Both the position numbers and the translations under genes were made by a program. Shown in pieces: positions 1 to 11,721 of a stretch of DNA of 64,000 nucleotides (the first letter of the stretch is position 1; every line of letters starts with the position of its first letter). This DNA is from Tubiluchus corallicola (taxonomy: Eukaryota > Priapulida > Priapulimorpha > Priapulimorphida > Tubiluchidae), in NCBI GenBank assembly GCA_030141605.1, contig JAQGDQ010000496.1:62001-126000 (forward strand). Reading direction: 5' to 3'. The notes under the pieces are model-generated. The model saw nothing but the letters and a program-made list of their open reading frames with translations. It was not told where the DNA came from and did no database searches.

Positions 1-219
1 TTGTCACCCATTGCACTAAGTTTACCTTTTTGGGGTTTAGTTGAATAGATTTTTCGCTGTTAGTTCATGCCTAGGCTACCTGCCTATAAACTATTATAAA
101 ATGCTGTTGGACTGTTAATAGTACTTTTTTGCGCCAAAGTCAAAGTACCAAATTTGATAGAAATGATCGCAGCTCATTTGAACTTCCACTGATCAAATAC
201 ACGAAAGAGCCAACTTCTA

Positions 220-264
220 GGAATCAACATGTTGTTTACCTGCGCTAACAAACATGTTGATTCC
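220..264. repeat. Short hairpin (17-18 bp stem) in CCDC50 intron 4
   Basis: GGAATCAACATGTTGTTT at 220 is followed, after a loop of about 9 bases, by a near-perfect reverse complement ending ATGTTGATTCC at 264. It lies downstream of the last visible CCDC50 exon. Its function is unknown; it could be a TE end or a structured intronic RNA. Confidence 0.5.
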
Positions 265-465
265 ACTGATCCATTAATAAACAGTAACTGCTCACTTTAG
301 TATTGCAGATCAAAGATGAAAGTGACAAGACTAGCTATTAAAATCTGACGACGACGATGATAAAAATTATTATGGGCAAGAAGAATTCAGTACTTTCAAT
401 GAATCATCTCAAATTTTAAACCTTTCAAAACATTTCCTAATAACATTTACTAGGAACAGGAATAC

Positions 466-3400
466 CTCGTCTTGAACTTCTATACTCTTCTGCTGAGCAA
501 GCTCTTCTTTTAGCATAGCTTCTTGAAGTTCCATAGCTACTTTCTCATCTTGCTGTTCTCTAACAAAAACAAACAAAAATTTTGTTGTGACGATCTAATA
601 AGTGCAAAAGTGATTGTCTGGACAGGAAAATTTCCCTCTCTTAGCAAAAAAGGAGAGAATTCATATTTTAAACATGTAGAGAGTTCCCGCTTTGAATTGG
701 AACACCACTTTTTAGGGAAAGTTCTCATTTGTCCAGCTGTGGCACAGCAGCCAATACCTACATCAAATGATAACTCTTGAACTTAACTTCATATTGCATT
801 TATTCTAAACAGAATCCACTAACTCGGTGTTTTTCACCTTTGTGTCTGGAACCTCAACAACGTAGCGGCCATCCACATATAACGATATCAACTTTAGGGT
901 AGGCAGGTGGTAGGAGACATGATAACACCATTGTAATGCAAGGTAGGTAGGTGATTTAGTCGTGAAATCCCTTAATCTCCTTATATTGATATCGGTATCA
1001 CACTGATGTAACTTTTTGTACATTTTATTCTTCCTCAAGGACAGGCAACAATATCACTTGTGTAGGTAGGTATCTGACTTCACGCTTTTTTCACACGTGT
1101 GCACCAGCAGCAGACAAAGCTAAAAGGGTGTAGCCCAATTTGGGACTGCCACCGCTTCCAGCAGCGATGCCAGTAGAATCCACTGATGGCTTCCCGTTAA
1201 TTAACAGGTGATATTGTTGCCTGCCCTCGGGAGGAGGAAAAATAAAATGTAAAAAAGTTACATCGGTGAGATATCAATATCAATATAAGGCCATTTAGGG
1301 TAGGTAGGTGATGGGGCATATGATAACGCAAGGTGGGTCCTCAAAATCGGCCAAAAATTTGATATCGTTATATGTGGATGGCCCCTTATTGGAAAATCAG
1401 TGTACTTCCAAGTATCAGCTTCATATGATGCACTGGCTGAATGAGTGAAAAGGAAAAGATGTTCTCACTAACTGTTACACATTTTAAAACAATGTTATTT
1501 TCCCATAATTTTCACACGGAAATTTTAGGCAAATTCCAGAATTTTCACTAATTTTGCCAATAGTATATAAACATTTTTCAAAAAAATAAGCAAATGGTTT
1601 TTAATAGAAGAGTTTTGTTCAAGAAAACTGGATTATTTAGTTACTTCTGCTCTATTTAGGCTGCATGTGGATGTACAAAAAATTATAAATTTCAATTATT
1701 GGATAAGTCAGTTCTTTGCTCATCTTAGACAAAATCATTCAAGCCACTTGTGAGTTATGCAATGTTTATTGCACTGTACAGCTTTAACAGAAAAAGTTTG
1801 TCCAGTTTATGTTCATTATTCGTTTAACGTCGATTGTGATGTTTCTAGGTGTTGCTATAGCACATGGTGAGAAAAGCTTGCCAAAGTCACTTATACATCT
1901 CACAGATGTGGGTGTATTGACAGAATGGACTTGCTCAGCTTTCTGTCTGATTCTATGAGTCCCAAAGCAAAAAGGTGGAGAAACATTTACTATCACCAAT
2001 ACTACGGTAGATCTGTAGGGTCATCAAGCATTACCACTTACAATTCCATTAATTTCAATTGCTCCTCTATGAGTTTCTGTGTTGCAATCTCTTCTTCAGT
2101 CATCTGCTCAGTTTTTGCAACCTTCAAGTCAGTACTGATAGTTCTTCGTGTTTCCTTGTTTAGCCCAAAATGCTCTGCAACTACCATTAAAAAAGATCTT
2201 TAGCTGCTAGATATGTTTGCACAGATCAACAAAGGTGAAAGCTCAAAAGAGACCCACAGTAATATGCTGCCAGGATGTTTTGCTTCACACAGTGTTCCTC
2301 AAGCACAGGGGTCAAAAACTTCCAAAAATGGATGCCAATACACCTTGTAGAAAAAACATTCTAGTAGCGACTGATGGGGAAAGGAAATTTATATCTCTTT
2401 ACAAAAAAAGAAAAACTGGGATACATGATTTATCCTTGTTTCTTTTTCAAATGCCTCCACCAGGATGAACGTCTATGGGTTAATTTAGGGATATGTTGAC
2501 CCTGTATTAAAGCTACAACAGTGTTAAGTCACCGAAAGTAAACAATTTACTAAAACTTATTTACAAGAAAAACAAAAAAATCACGGCTAATAAGCTTAAG
2601 CAGGAAGAATGTAAAGAGTTCAATAAACTTAAGTATTAAAAATTAATATTTTTCTTAGCTGGAGTTAATAGTTTAAATAGAATTGACTTGTTGCAAGCCA
2701 GTACCTGAAAAATTTACAAGCAACGATTTACGCAAAGTTTCGAGCATTTTGACCCAGCAGCTGCACTGAATCAGCAAATAGGTGGATTGCTAATAATAAT
2801 TCAGGATAACATCAATCAGAAATTCACAGGTAATATGTGATAGACAGTTCCCATTAATATTAATATTACATAATAAAAGGCATACATACATTCTTGGTCT
2901 TGTAGTCTGTAGGCAAAGGCTGCATCTTCGTGAACAAGGAATTGCCGACAAACTAAAAATCATGTATAAAAACCTATTAAGATTGTTTAACAAGAACACT
3001 TGCACTTGGAACGTGTTTTAAGATATTGTCATTAGGAAGGCTTTAAATAATTAATGTTTACAATGTGTTTAATCTCTGGTTGGAACATAACATCCAATCA
3101 TTCTAAACACTGTAACATAGAAGCACACATATAAGCAACTACACTAAATTACATTTAATTAAGTCCATATTTTTTCAGAAATAAAAATTTATTTCACCAT
3201 TGTCACAAAAACGCAATAATGCAACCACAATATACTACATTACGTATGTGCATTTACAAAATACAGTACAACTAACATATGGAAAAATTATGTATACGTA
3301 CATGTATAACTAGTGCGATATGAATGAGTTAATAATGAAATTATAAGACTTCAATTTATCACATGGCAGAATTTTGAACATGAGCTATAGACTTAGTAAT

Positions 3401-6400
3401 ATTTATTTAGGACCGTTAGCTCAGCAAGCACTCAAAATCTGCATGTAAATGAGACTAGTTTGTTCAGTAACTGCAGTCTTGAAATAAGACACTCAGAGAC
3501 AGTAGGATCTAAAGAATATAGATTTTTCTGTAAAAAATTATTGCAAAAGGTCATTATCGTAACTAGGTCATCAGCAATAACGTAGACAACTGTGTGTGAA
3601 AGTTATTTGTAATTTACGGATTTGTCAGACAAAACCAGTTTTATATTATACACTTCCTGCTTCATGTTGTACACAGATATGGTCATGCTATAATCAACTC
3701 ACTCATTGATTCAGTCAATAAACTGGCCACCAAGGCAAACAATATTCGGTTGTTAGCCATTTCCCAAAGTATAGCAAATATATCTTCAAAACTAGAAAGA
3801 TCATCAGTCATCACAGTTTATGCTTACATGTTAATGACAGCCTACTGCTTTCATGATGCAAATCAGATCATTTAAGATGATTAAAACCGAAAAACTTTAT
3901 ATAAAGCAGCATATTCCTTATTGAAATATTATGCACCTGCTTTGTTTCGCTCTTGTGTGAAAAAAACTAATGTAAAGGAAAATTTTGTGTAGGCAAACAA
4001 AGCAGAAAGCAGACATTTTTCTAAAAACAGTTGGACCTATGTAAACTAGATTTAGTCACGCCAAAACAAACTATCTTGCTGAAGCATAAATAAAAAACAA
4101 GAAACTAATTTGTCAGGTTTTTTTTAAGATGTTTTGAAAATACATACATATATAATTTTAATATCAACTTCAATAAACTGCCCAGCATTCAAGTTTTTCC
4201 GGCATGATTATTTTTAATTACTTATGTCTGCTGGCAACAATAATGCAAGTATTTCTTTCACAAAGACATTAATTAAAACCTTTACGTAAAATAGCTTGAT
4301 CAATTGGCTGAACGTGTCACGCCTAGACCTTAATACCTATCTCATCGCAGCCTATTTAGAAGGCATCACACTTATGAACACGTGACATTGTTTGAATGAT
4401 ACGCAAATGGGCACAAAGAGAAAAATAATTAAGAAGTACATTTACAATTTTTCAGTTCAAAATGACTTTTCTTCAGCAGCATAGTTTTGGCTCACCCTAG
4501 TACAAAGTCCACACCAGTATCGAACCCCATAAGCTAAGAGGAATACAGACAAGCATATAGTTCCGAGAATGACTAAGAAATCTAGCGATGTGCCCTGGCA
4601 ATGTGCCAACACTTAGGTGCCAATTGGAAATTTTTTCAAGTTAGATCATTTTTTCCAAATTGCAGATGGACAGATTTCTGAGTGTAAGCTAAAGTTGCCA
4701 CATCATTGCTGCTCTTGGAGTCTCCGTTAAGTTTGCAACATGACTAGAAAGTTTTCAGGCTGACCATTTAAAAACCTATGTATGTTGCAGCCATGAAACA
4801 GTTGCTCCATAGCAAAATCTAAAATGTTACAATTTGATGAGCTTCAGTAGCTAGAACACAATCTCTGGAAAGCAATACTTCATAGACTTGCTGCTAGAAC
4901 AAGTAGCTTCAGTAGCTAGAACACAGTCTCTGGAAAACATTACTTCATAGACTTGCTGCTAGAACAAGTAGCTATACTAGAAAGCTGCAAATAATTTTGA
5001 ATTATTGTTTATGTTTTCTTTTGACAGACAAGCAGCTGCAAAAGATCTCATGTAATTTTCCCTTGAAGTCTACAGACTAACGGCAGAAACGGAGTGCTTT
5101 AACATGAACCATTTATGGTACTCTCTCATTCTCACCCCCCCCCCTTCTCTTTGCTCTCCTTCTTGCTTCCTTCTCTGAGTTCCTCTTTAGTAGTGTATAA
5201 GAGTCCATGGTTAATGTATATATCTAAGTTAAGTGAGTAAAATTTGCATTAAATTAACTTAATGGAAATCAATTTTAATCAAAGAAAAAATGCCAAAAAT
5301 GATTTGTGAGGACTAAATGATTGCCATTTAAAGACATTGTATTTTAGACATTTTATTACAATTTATCCCCGTAAATTTGTCATTTCTACAATGTTCATAC
5401 TAGTTACACAATAGGCATTAAGAGTCACCTCGTGTGAGACATAGTGCTTTGATACATTGATATTTGTAATATTTCCTTTCTTTATTCCTATTTAAATTCC
5501 TTATTTTTTTCTTTGTTATTCTTTGAATTTATGTTGTTTTACATCCAGTGCTTTTTATAGCCCAGGAAACATTTGCAGCAGTGTAAACCGAAGCTTGACT
5601 CACTTAATATGAAGGATATCCCTCTAAGATGAGTCATTGAACTGGCAGAGGTGTCTCCGCCATGTACGGATGTACCGTATTTTCCCGTGTATAAGAGACC
5701 CCTTCAATTTTTAGGCAAAAATTCTGGAAAAAAGTTTTTTCAGACGGACATTTTTAGAGGGTAGAGTACAACTTTTTTCAACTCAGTGCGGTACTGAAAA
5801 CAAAATAAAACCAATTAATGTGTTGTAGAAAAAGAGTACTGGTATATATTAAAGTGCGTACCTGCAAACCTGTAACAGGAAAAGAGAAAACGAGGAGATA
5901 ATGTCTGTGTCACGATGCTTGTATTGCTTACAACCGCTTCATAGTCGAACGCGACACGCAAAACAGTTGTAGAGCACTTATTTAAAATCATTAGTGTCAC
6001 AATTTATGCATCTTATTGAAAAGACTTACTCCCATGTATAAGAGACCCCCTATTTTTAAAGTGAAAATTCTGAGCAAAAAAGGGTCTCTTATACACGGGA
6101 AAATACGGTATATACATCCATGCTCCGAAGTCCCTGTTTTTGTGCTTGCGACTCAAGCTATCTGTACTCGTTATAGGAGTTCTAGGACTTTTGGATCACC
6201 TGACCTAATCACAATCATGTAAAAGCTCAGTGGCATCCTCTTCATTTTTGAATAATTGAATTAACACTTGGCCATGATTGGCATTTGCAATTTTTCTTAG
6301 TTTTTTGTGACATTTACAAAACATACGGACTTTGACAATTTTTACGACACACGGCGTTTAACCATGTGCCCTGCACATCATTGAAAAGCTCATAAAAATG

Positions 6401-7621
6401 GCGATATGGCATCATACTGCCTGTAGCCGTATCGTTTTTCTTCGGTACCATTTTTCTTCATGATATAATAGTTACACTGTAAATATTAGTTAGTCTCCTT
6501 TTATTGTCTTACAAATTGTTAGCTTTGATATAGTGCTGTGTGTTGCATAATACCAATTAATAGTATGTTTAATTTATTTTGTTTACTGTTACAAAAAACT
6601 TTAGTATTTTGATGTGTAGTAGGCCAGTTAGCAAGAGTTTAAATCTTAGAGTGTTATGAATTTCTTAGAGTGTAGTAATATGATAACCTACTAGCCTGTA
6701 TTTTTTCTATAGAGTAATGTGAATGTGATAACCTACTGAACTGTATTCTTCCTTAGTTTGACTTGTCAAACATAGCAAAAATTTTTAGTCTTTATGTGAT
6801 ATACAGTAAGTCCAATTTATAAAGTTGCTGAACTGTTGCATGCACCTGTTGCCAAATAATTTATGCTGTGAATATTATAACGTGCCAGTATTACTCACTT
6901 CATTTATTATTTTGCTTGCCATTGTAAGCATTTTAAAGCATTTTTATGTGAGCCAGGTCCCATATTAATTAGTTATTTTATTATTTTGCTTATCAAAGCT
7001 GTACTACAATCAATGACTGCCATATTCCAGCTCAATTTTTGTAGTGTTTTATACGTCAATTTCAATCAATACGGATATTCAATTTCACTCAATCAGCGGA
7101 TATTTATGTTGCAGATTTTGCAGATAAACAAGAAAGTGATATCTTCCCCTCTCTGATGGCAATCCGTAGTCAATATCTTTCCCGGTACGGATCCGTACCT
7201 TTACTCGATGCCTTTTTTTACGTTATAGTATATTTAATTTAATAGCTAGCAATTCTTTAACTACTTCTGATGTTAAGCCTACTACAATGACGTTTTCCTT
7301 TGTCCCCAAAAACTCCAGGACCATAGTTTTTGGTATGAAAGAAGCTGACTATGTGCCAAGTACAAATCTCAACTTTATTTTTAACCTAATCTGCTCAAAA
7401 AAGTAGCACACATAATAATGAAGAAAAAATAATGAGCAAGCGTGACAAAGAGAATACTCGTGTTTATAAACATGCTAGACTAACTGCAGTAAGTATGTGT
7501 ATGAACAAGACTAAACTAGACAGACGAATGCTTAAGCCTTAATCCAATGTACAACAACTAACTCACCCTCTTGAACTGTAGGGCTAGGGATGTCGTCAGA
7601 TCCACTCGCTACACCTGCCAT
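466..7621 (-). CDS. CCDC50: CCDC50 (Ymer) homologue, 5' four coding exons; gene continues off the left edge
   Basis: Coding exons on the minus strand are 7567-7621 (ATG at 7621), 2890-2952, 2042-2180 and 466-559. All are bounded by AG/GT and the phases join cleanly (1, 1, 2, 0). The product begins MAGVASGSDD and continues with VCRQFLVHEDAAFAYRLQDQ, closely matching the N-terminal CCDC50 signature (VCR-F-V-ED--LA--LQ-QE in vertebrates). A charged helical stretch follows (EHFGLNKE, then DLKVAKTEQMTEEE) and then LEQQDEKVAMELQEA, matching LEQQD-x-IAQEIQE. CCDC50 is a cytosolic ubiquitin-binding coiled-coil protein tied to EGFR trafficking, NF-kB control and selective autophagy; that role is family knowledge. 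The exon 3 acceptor was placed after GTAG at 2181-2182, because the nearer CAG would create a stop. The last donor (GTATTC) is weak. The C-terminal part lies outside the window. Confidence 0.85.
868..1383. repeat. Foldback (imperfect inverted-repeat) element in CCDC50 intron 3
   Basis: The outer ends are inverted copies: GGCCATCCACATATAACGAT at about 868 reappears as its reverse complement ending at about 1383. The inner segments around 970-1060 and 1205-1295 are also inverted copies, each with TTATATTGATATC and the block around TGATATTGTTGCCTG. Between these, a block beginning TTTAGGGTAGG occurs in the same orientation in both arms (about 894 and 1297). The structure is therefore composite rather than a simple palindrome. 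No coding capacity is seen. Confidence 0.6.
4841..4973. repeat. 65-bp tandem duplication
   Basis: GCTTCAGTAGCTAGAACACA occurs at 4841 and again at 4906. Each copy is followed by CTCTGGAAA and by CTTCATAGACTTGCTGCTAG. There are two nearly identical units of about 65 bp in CCDC50 intron 1, a recent local duplication with a few substitutions. Confidence 0.9.
5673..6110. mobile_element. TA-flanked MITE with about 30-bp terminal inverted repeats
   Basis: The left end CCGTATTTTCCCGTGTATAA starts at 5675, and the right end at 6108 is its reverse complement, extending through the AAGAGACCC block. TA dinucleotides at 5673-5674 and 6109-6110 fit a Tc1/mariner/pogo-type target duplication. A third copy of the TIR core lies inside the element at about 6032 in the same orientation as the left end, so the last 75 bp also fold into a hairpin. 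No transposase frame is present, so this is a non-autonomous element. Confidence 0.8.
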
Positions 7622-8649
7622 AGTATTAACGCTTGGGTATTAAATAATTATCGATTTACGTTGCGACACCGTTCCAGCAATTTGCGTAAAACGTTAAATT
7701 AAAACACATCAATCATTAATCGTCATTTCAACATACAGAAAAGTACAGCAGGTAAATCAGAACTGTCTGAGATCCGGTAGGACGACTGAAAAAAGCATAC
7801 ACCATTCGGCTAAAAAAGCAAACTCAAAATATTTAGCCTTTTTAACGAAAAACTATAGAGCACATGTGAATAATACATAGATAAGTTTGTCACGAGCAGC
7901 TTCAATAAAGCGAATATCTATCTTATCGGAGCTTCTTCGGCTCAGTTCAAAAATTCATACTTTTTCTCTGAAAATTATTCTACTATGAAATTTACTCAAA
8001 TGCCCTGTCGAGCCGCATATATTTCTTTGCAGTCAGTAAACGACAGCTACCTTTCTGCCATCTATTGAGAGGATTGTAAAGTAATAATAAATTCCCACGT
8101 AGTACGGGCACAACAAACGTCTGCGGACAAACAGGCGCTCATGCTGATTTATCAATGCTTCAGTTGCTTCTTAAGCTTATAAGTTTATGAGAACGAATGA
8201 AACATTCTTTTTGCGCTTTAAGAGCACAGGCAAATAATATAATTATGTAGTTTACCATCAATTTTCATCCTTTTATAAAAAATACTCAAGAAATACTTAA
8301 TTGCTTTAGCTGCAAAAATAAACTATTGTATTCTCCTAATTTCATGTTTCTCTGAACAGTGTCAGAGCAAAAGGAGGCCACGGGATTGCGTTTATTCACA
8401 TCTGTCTGTTTGTTTGTCTGTCTTCTAGTCTGTATGTCCAGATAAACAGATGAAGCTATATAAAATTATAATATTATTTAACTATATAATATTATTAAAG
8501 TTGGCGCCCTATAGCTCTGGGAAGAACAGAGCTATTGCTAATTTCTCCTACTTATATTCAGATTTAAAATCGCGTGTCTTCTGTAGCTTCTGTCACAGGA
8601 CTACAGAAGTCAAACTCGAAACTCGATTGTAAAATTTCGAAATTAAGTA
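7622..8649. other. Spacer upstream of the CCDC50 start
   Basis: AT-rich sequence that probably contains the CCDC50 5' UTR and promoter on the minus strand. No TATA box or further exon can be fixed by eye. A short CTGT/TTTGTC-rich simple repeat lies near 8396-8440. Confidence 0.4.
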
Positions 8650-8689
8650 TGGCTTGGAATATTGCAGTAAGAAAACTTACCATTTAGAT

Positions 8690-9740
8690 CAAACAGGTAT
8701 TGTCTTCCTTTTATATGTGTCATTGCTCGGGGGGGGGGGATTTGTTCCTCCACTTAAACAATTACAGAAACAATTTGTTAAATTTTACCATAGCAGCTTG
8801 AATAGTGAAAATCATATAGCCAATTTCTTTGCACATAATTCTCGATTTCACGCATCTTCAATAATACGCAATAATTTGTTATGCATTTGTAACGAGTACA
8901 AACCTTTTTATACAAATGAAAATTTTCTTTCTAAAGTTTTTGCTGTATATCAAATGTAAGCAATTATGATAGCGAAGAACAAATACAGATGTTAACTTCA
9001 TTTAAGAAATTATTATTATTGCTCACTAATCTTGTTAATTAACGTCTTTTTACTTGTTGATTTGTTTGTACATTTGATGTAACCATACCTAACATGATAA
9101 AATTATGAATATATGATATAAATGATATATATATATGTTCATTTTCATTCACACTTGTGTGTGTGCGTGCGTGCGTGCGTGCGTGTGTGTGGAACCCAAT
9201 GTTATTGACTAATGTTGATAAAACTGAAGCAGTTTGAAGGTATTTTACCAGACATTTGTGCTATAGATGTAACACTACTTGTGTCACATCTATGTGTCAC
9301 AATGTCTACTTGTGTGTTACGACATTGAACTTTTTAAAACTTAGATCATTAGAGGAAAGAAGGTTACATAAAGATTTAGTACTGTGTTGTCGAATCTTAC
9401 ATAAAGACACAGTTATAGACAGAGACAAATTTTCTGCATTAGCTACATCTAGTCAGACAAGAAGTAACAACTCACTTAATTTGTATGTCAAGCGATCTGC
9501 GAAAAAATATTTGGTGATTTTTTTCGAATAGGGTTGTCCCGATTTGGAATAGTTTACCAGAAATTGTGAATTATGCACCATGGTAAAAGCTCGAAATGCA
9601 AACCTCTTTAAACCTCGAATAAATTATATCGATCTAATTGCTGTTAATGTGTTTTGCATGTTTTTATTATGATGTATATGTGTATATTTTAGTGTATATT
9701 GTTTGCTTTTAATTGGGATGTAATAAACTTAAACTTAAAC
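8690..9740 (+). mobile_element. Non-LTR retrotransposon (LINE) 3' fragment, degenerate
   Basis: The clear part is 9340-9600. It encodes LRSLEERRLHKDLVLCCRIL in one frame, then after a +1 shift SNRVVPIWNSLPEIVN at about 9525-9575, the FxxRVVPxWNxLPxxV motif found after the reverse transcriptase domain of many LINEs. The 3' tail ends AATAAACTTAAACTTAAAC near 9723-9740, a typical LINE terminal short repeat. A possible earlier piece at 8750-8900 encodes NSENHIANFF and SSIIRNNLLCICNEY. A GTGC microsatellite interrupts the element. The frameshift and stops make it a relic. Confidence 0.65.
9155..9192. repeat. (GT)n/(GTGC)n microsatellite
   Basis: A run of TG and TGCG units inside the LINE relic. 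Confidence 0.9.
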
Positions 9741-10174
9741 ATATATTATATAGAAAGTCATTACTTTTTTCTAAAGTTCAAGGTCGCTAGATCAAATGTC
9801 GAAATACATAAATGTCGTGACTTCGCGCATAAATGCAGATTTGTACCTTTGTTGAGTGCCCTCCCCCTGGTTCTCTTCTGTGCTCTTTTCGATAACAAAT
9901 GATCTAAAAAAAACTTCCCTTCACTGTGGCGAATCTGCACTAAAGAAATTCGCAATCCTAACTCCAAAGTATTTGTTTTTTTATTGCATGTATTATTTAC
10001 ACTCCCCAGCCTTACAAATACATTAAATTTTAATGTACAATTATCATTTACACTTTTTTACAGTCCCGTTACAATAAGATTAAATTAAAATGTACACTAT
10101 AAAACAAGTGAAATACCTTAAGTACGGGCCTAAACAATACGTAGCTAGTTGTAGTGGCCATTTCTATTATATCC

Positions 10175-11025
10175 TCCAATAGACGGCAAAGGAAAAAACG
10201 GTACAGGAAAAAGTGACACAGGAAAATATGGCACACGAAAAATGGCACCAATGGAAAAGTAGGAAAAAATGGAACGTATATTATTTTGATGCGATTGATT
10301 TCTATAACGAAACTAGCATGCGCTCAGTAGGAAGCAGATCTTTGCCAAAGCTGAACAATCCTAAATTTATTCTCCTGGTTCTTTTGATTAAAAAATCTAC
10401 CATAAAGATAAGCAGATAAACGCAGAAAATGTACCTGCATTAGCCATGGACTAGCAAAAGACTCACAAAATATTTGTTTATTAAACTAATATGTAATCAA
10501 TAATGCACGAATGCTCCACATAGTGTTTTTCTACCTTTTTAACCATTAATTTTGGTGATGGTAATAGACAGACAAATGTTTACGTACCAAGTCACCTTAT
10601 AAGGTTATTCACATTAATATCCAAAGGTTATGGACAGCGTTACCCAGTTATTCAAGCGAGATATTCTCGAAATGGAACTCGAACTAACACGGAGAGATAA
10701 CCAAAAAGAAGTACTAAACATTCCACCTGAGACCTCCACGAAGTGCTTCACGATCGTTTTTTGTACGTGGTGTTCGGTCTAGTTTTGCCAAAAAAGAACC
10801 GCCGGGCGAAAAGATTCCCATTTTGGCACCCTTTATCCGCCTTTCTTCACAACGTTTCTTGGAAACCTGTTAGGTAGCTTTTCCATAATAGGCTTACTGC
10901 CATAACAGACAAAAAACAACCAAACCATATAAACAAACAAAGTGTGTTGAAGCATAACTTCTTTAGCAGAGGTAAGTATAACTAAAATAATTATCCCCCA
11001 CTGTAACCCTAATCGTACACACATG
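10175..11025 (-). mobile_element. Copy A of a TIR element carrying a 14-bp minisatellite; left end truncated
   Basis: At 10180-10270 there are degenerate units of about 14 bp (AAAAATGGCACAGG). A unique core follows, containing CAGTAGGAAGCAGATCTTTG and AATGCACGAATGCTCCACAT. The terminal block at 10950-11025 contains GAAGCATAACTTCTTTAGCA and ACTGTAACCCTAA. The whole order is found again in reverse orientation at 44521-45700. The opposite terminal repeat is missing here, so this copy is incomplete. No transposase is seen. Confidence 0.7.
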
Positions 11026-11358
11026 TGTTTTGTAGAGCGAAATGGCTTAAGATTAATCTAGAAACATGGGGAAAATTTAAAAAAATAAAAAGCATTTCTA
11101 GCGCGGTGTCTAGACGTATTACAGCCTGGCATTGTTGTCCATATATCAAATAAATAAACTACTGCATGTAATAGGTCACTTGCTTTACCCAAAACTCAGA
11201 TCAATATTTTTGACACAAAATAGCCACCAAACAAAACTTGAAAGTATGTTCTTCTGAGTATACATTAGGCCTAAATGACACTACACGCTACGACGCGACA
11301 TATTCTGTGTAACGCATAATCCTAACACACTTCTGTTGAATTATGAGTTCTTTCTTAC

Positions 11359-11521
11359 ATGATACTTCCAACACTTCCCATCCTTTGCTGGATTTGTCGT
11401 GAAATCTCCTTGTCCAAACATCGATACATCTGCTTAGTGTGTCATTTTCGCTTGAGATAGCTTTGAAATGATACTGCACAACTCTTATTGGATCGCCTCC
11501 TAGCTTGTGTTGATACAAGAG
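11359..11521 (-). other. Isolated exon-like frame, unassigned
   Basis: Read on the minus strand, this 163-nt stretch starts after a TGTCAG acceptor-like site, stays open, and ends at a good donor (TCAT|GTAAGA). It encodes LLYQHKLGGDPIRVVQYHF, then DVWTRRFHDKSSKGWEVLEV. The KGWEVLEV ending loosely recalls the W-x-x-F/L-D-V strand of TGF-beta propeptides, but this is weak. No partner exon or mature-ligand exon was found nearby. It could be an orphan exon, a pseudo-exon or TE sequence. Confidence 0.25.
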
Positions 11522-11589
11522 CTGACATCATTTTCAAAGACACCTCCCTAAGATTAGCCACAAAACCGGCATAGCTGCTCTAGCCAGGT

Positions 11590-11720
11590 GGGAACGTTCC
11601 CGCTACGAGGTTAATAATCAGATTCGGTACGGTGAATGAAACCTCCTGCGAGTATCGAACCTAGGCACCCAGGAGCCCTTCACGCGGGTCATATGCGTAT
11701 GAACCTAGGAACCCGCCTAG
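11590..11720 (-). repeat. Possible tRNA-derived SINE
   Basis: On the minus strand, GGTTCGATACT resembles a pol III B box, within a GC-richer block that also contains GTGAAGGGCTCCTGGGTGCC, which could hold a diverged A box and anticodon arm. No full cloverleaf was established by eye. Confidence 0.3.
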
Positions 11721-11721
11721 A

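Larger units (their letters stand above)
2953..7566 (-). other. CCDC50 intron 1 (about 4.6 kb)
   Basis: This intron joins coding exons 1 and 2, with a GTGAGT donor and a TTTTAG acceptor. It contains a 65-bp tandem duplication at 4841-4973, a MITE at 5673-6110 and AT-rich sequence. I see no further exon, and the phase continuity needs none. Confidence 0.7.
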
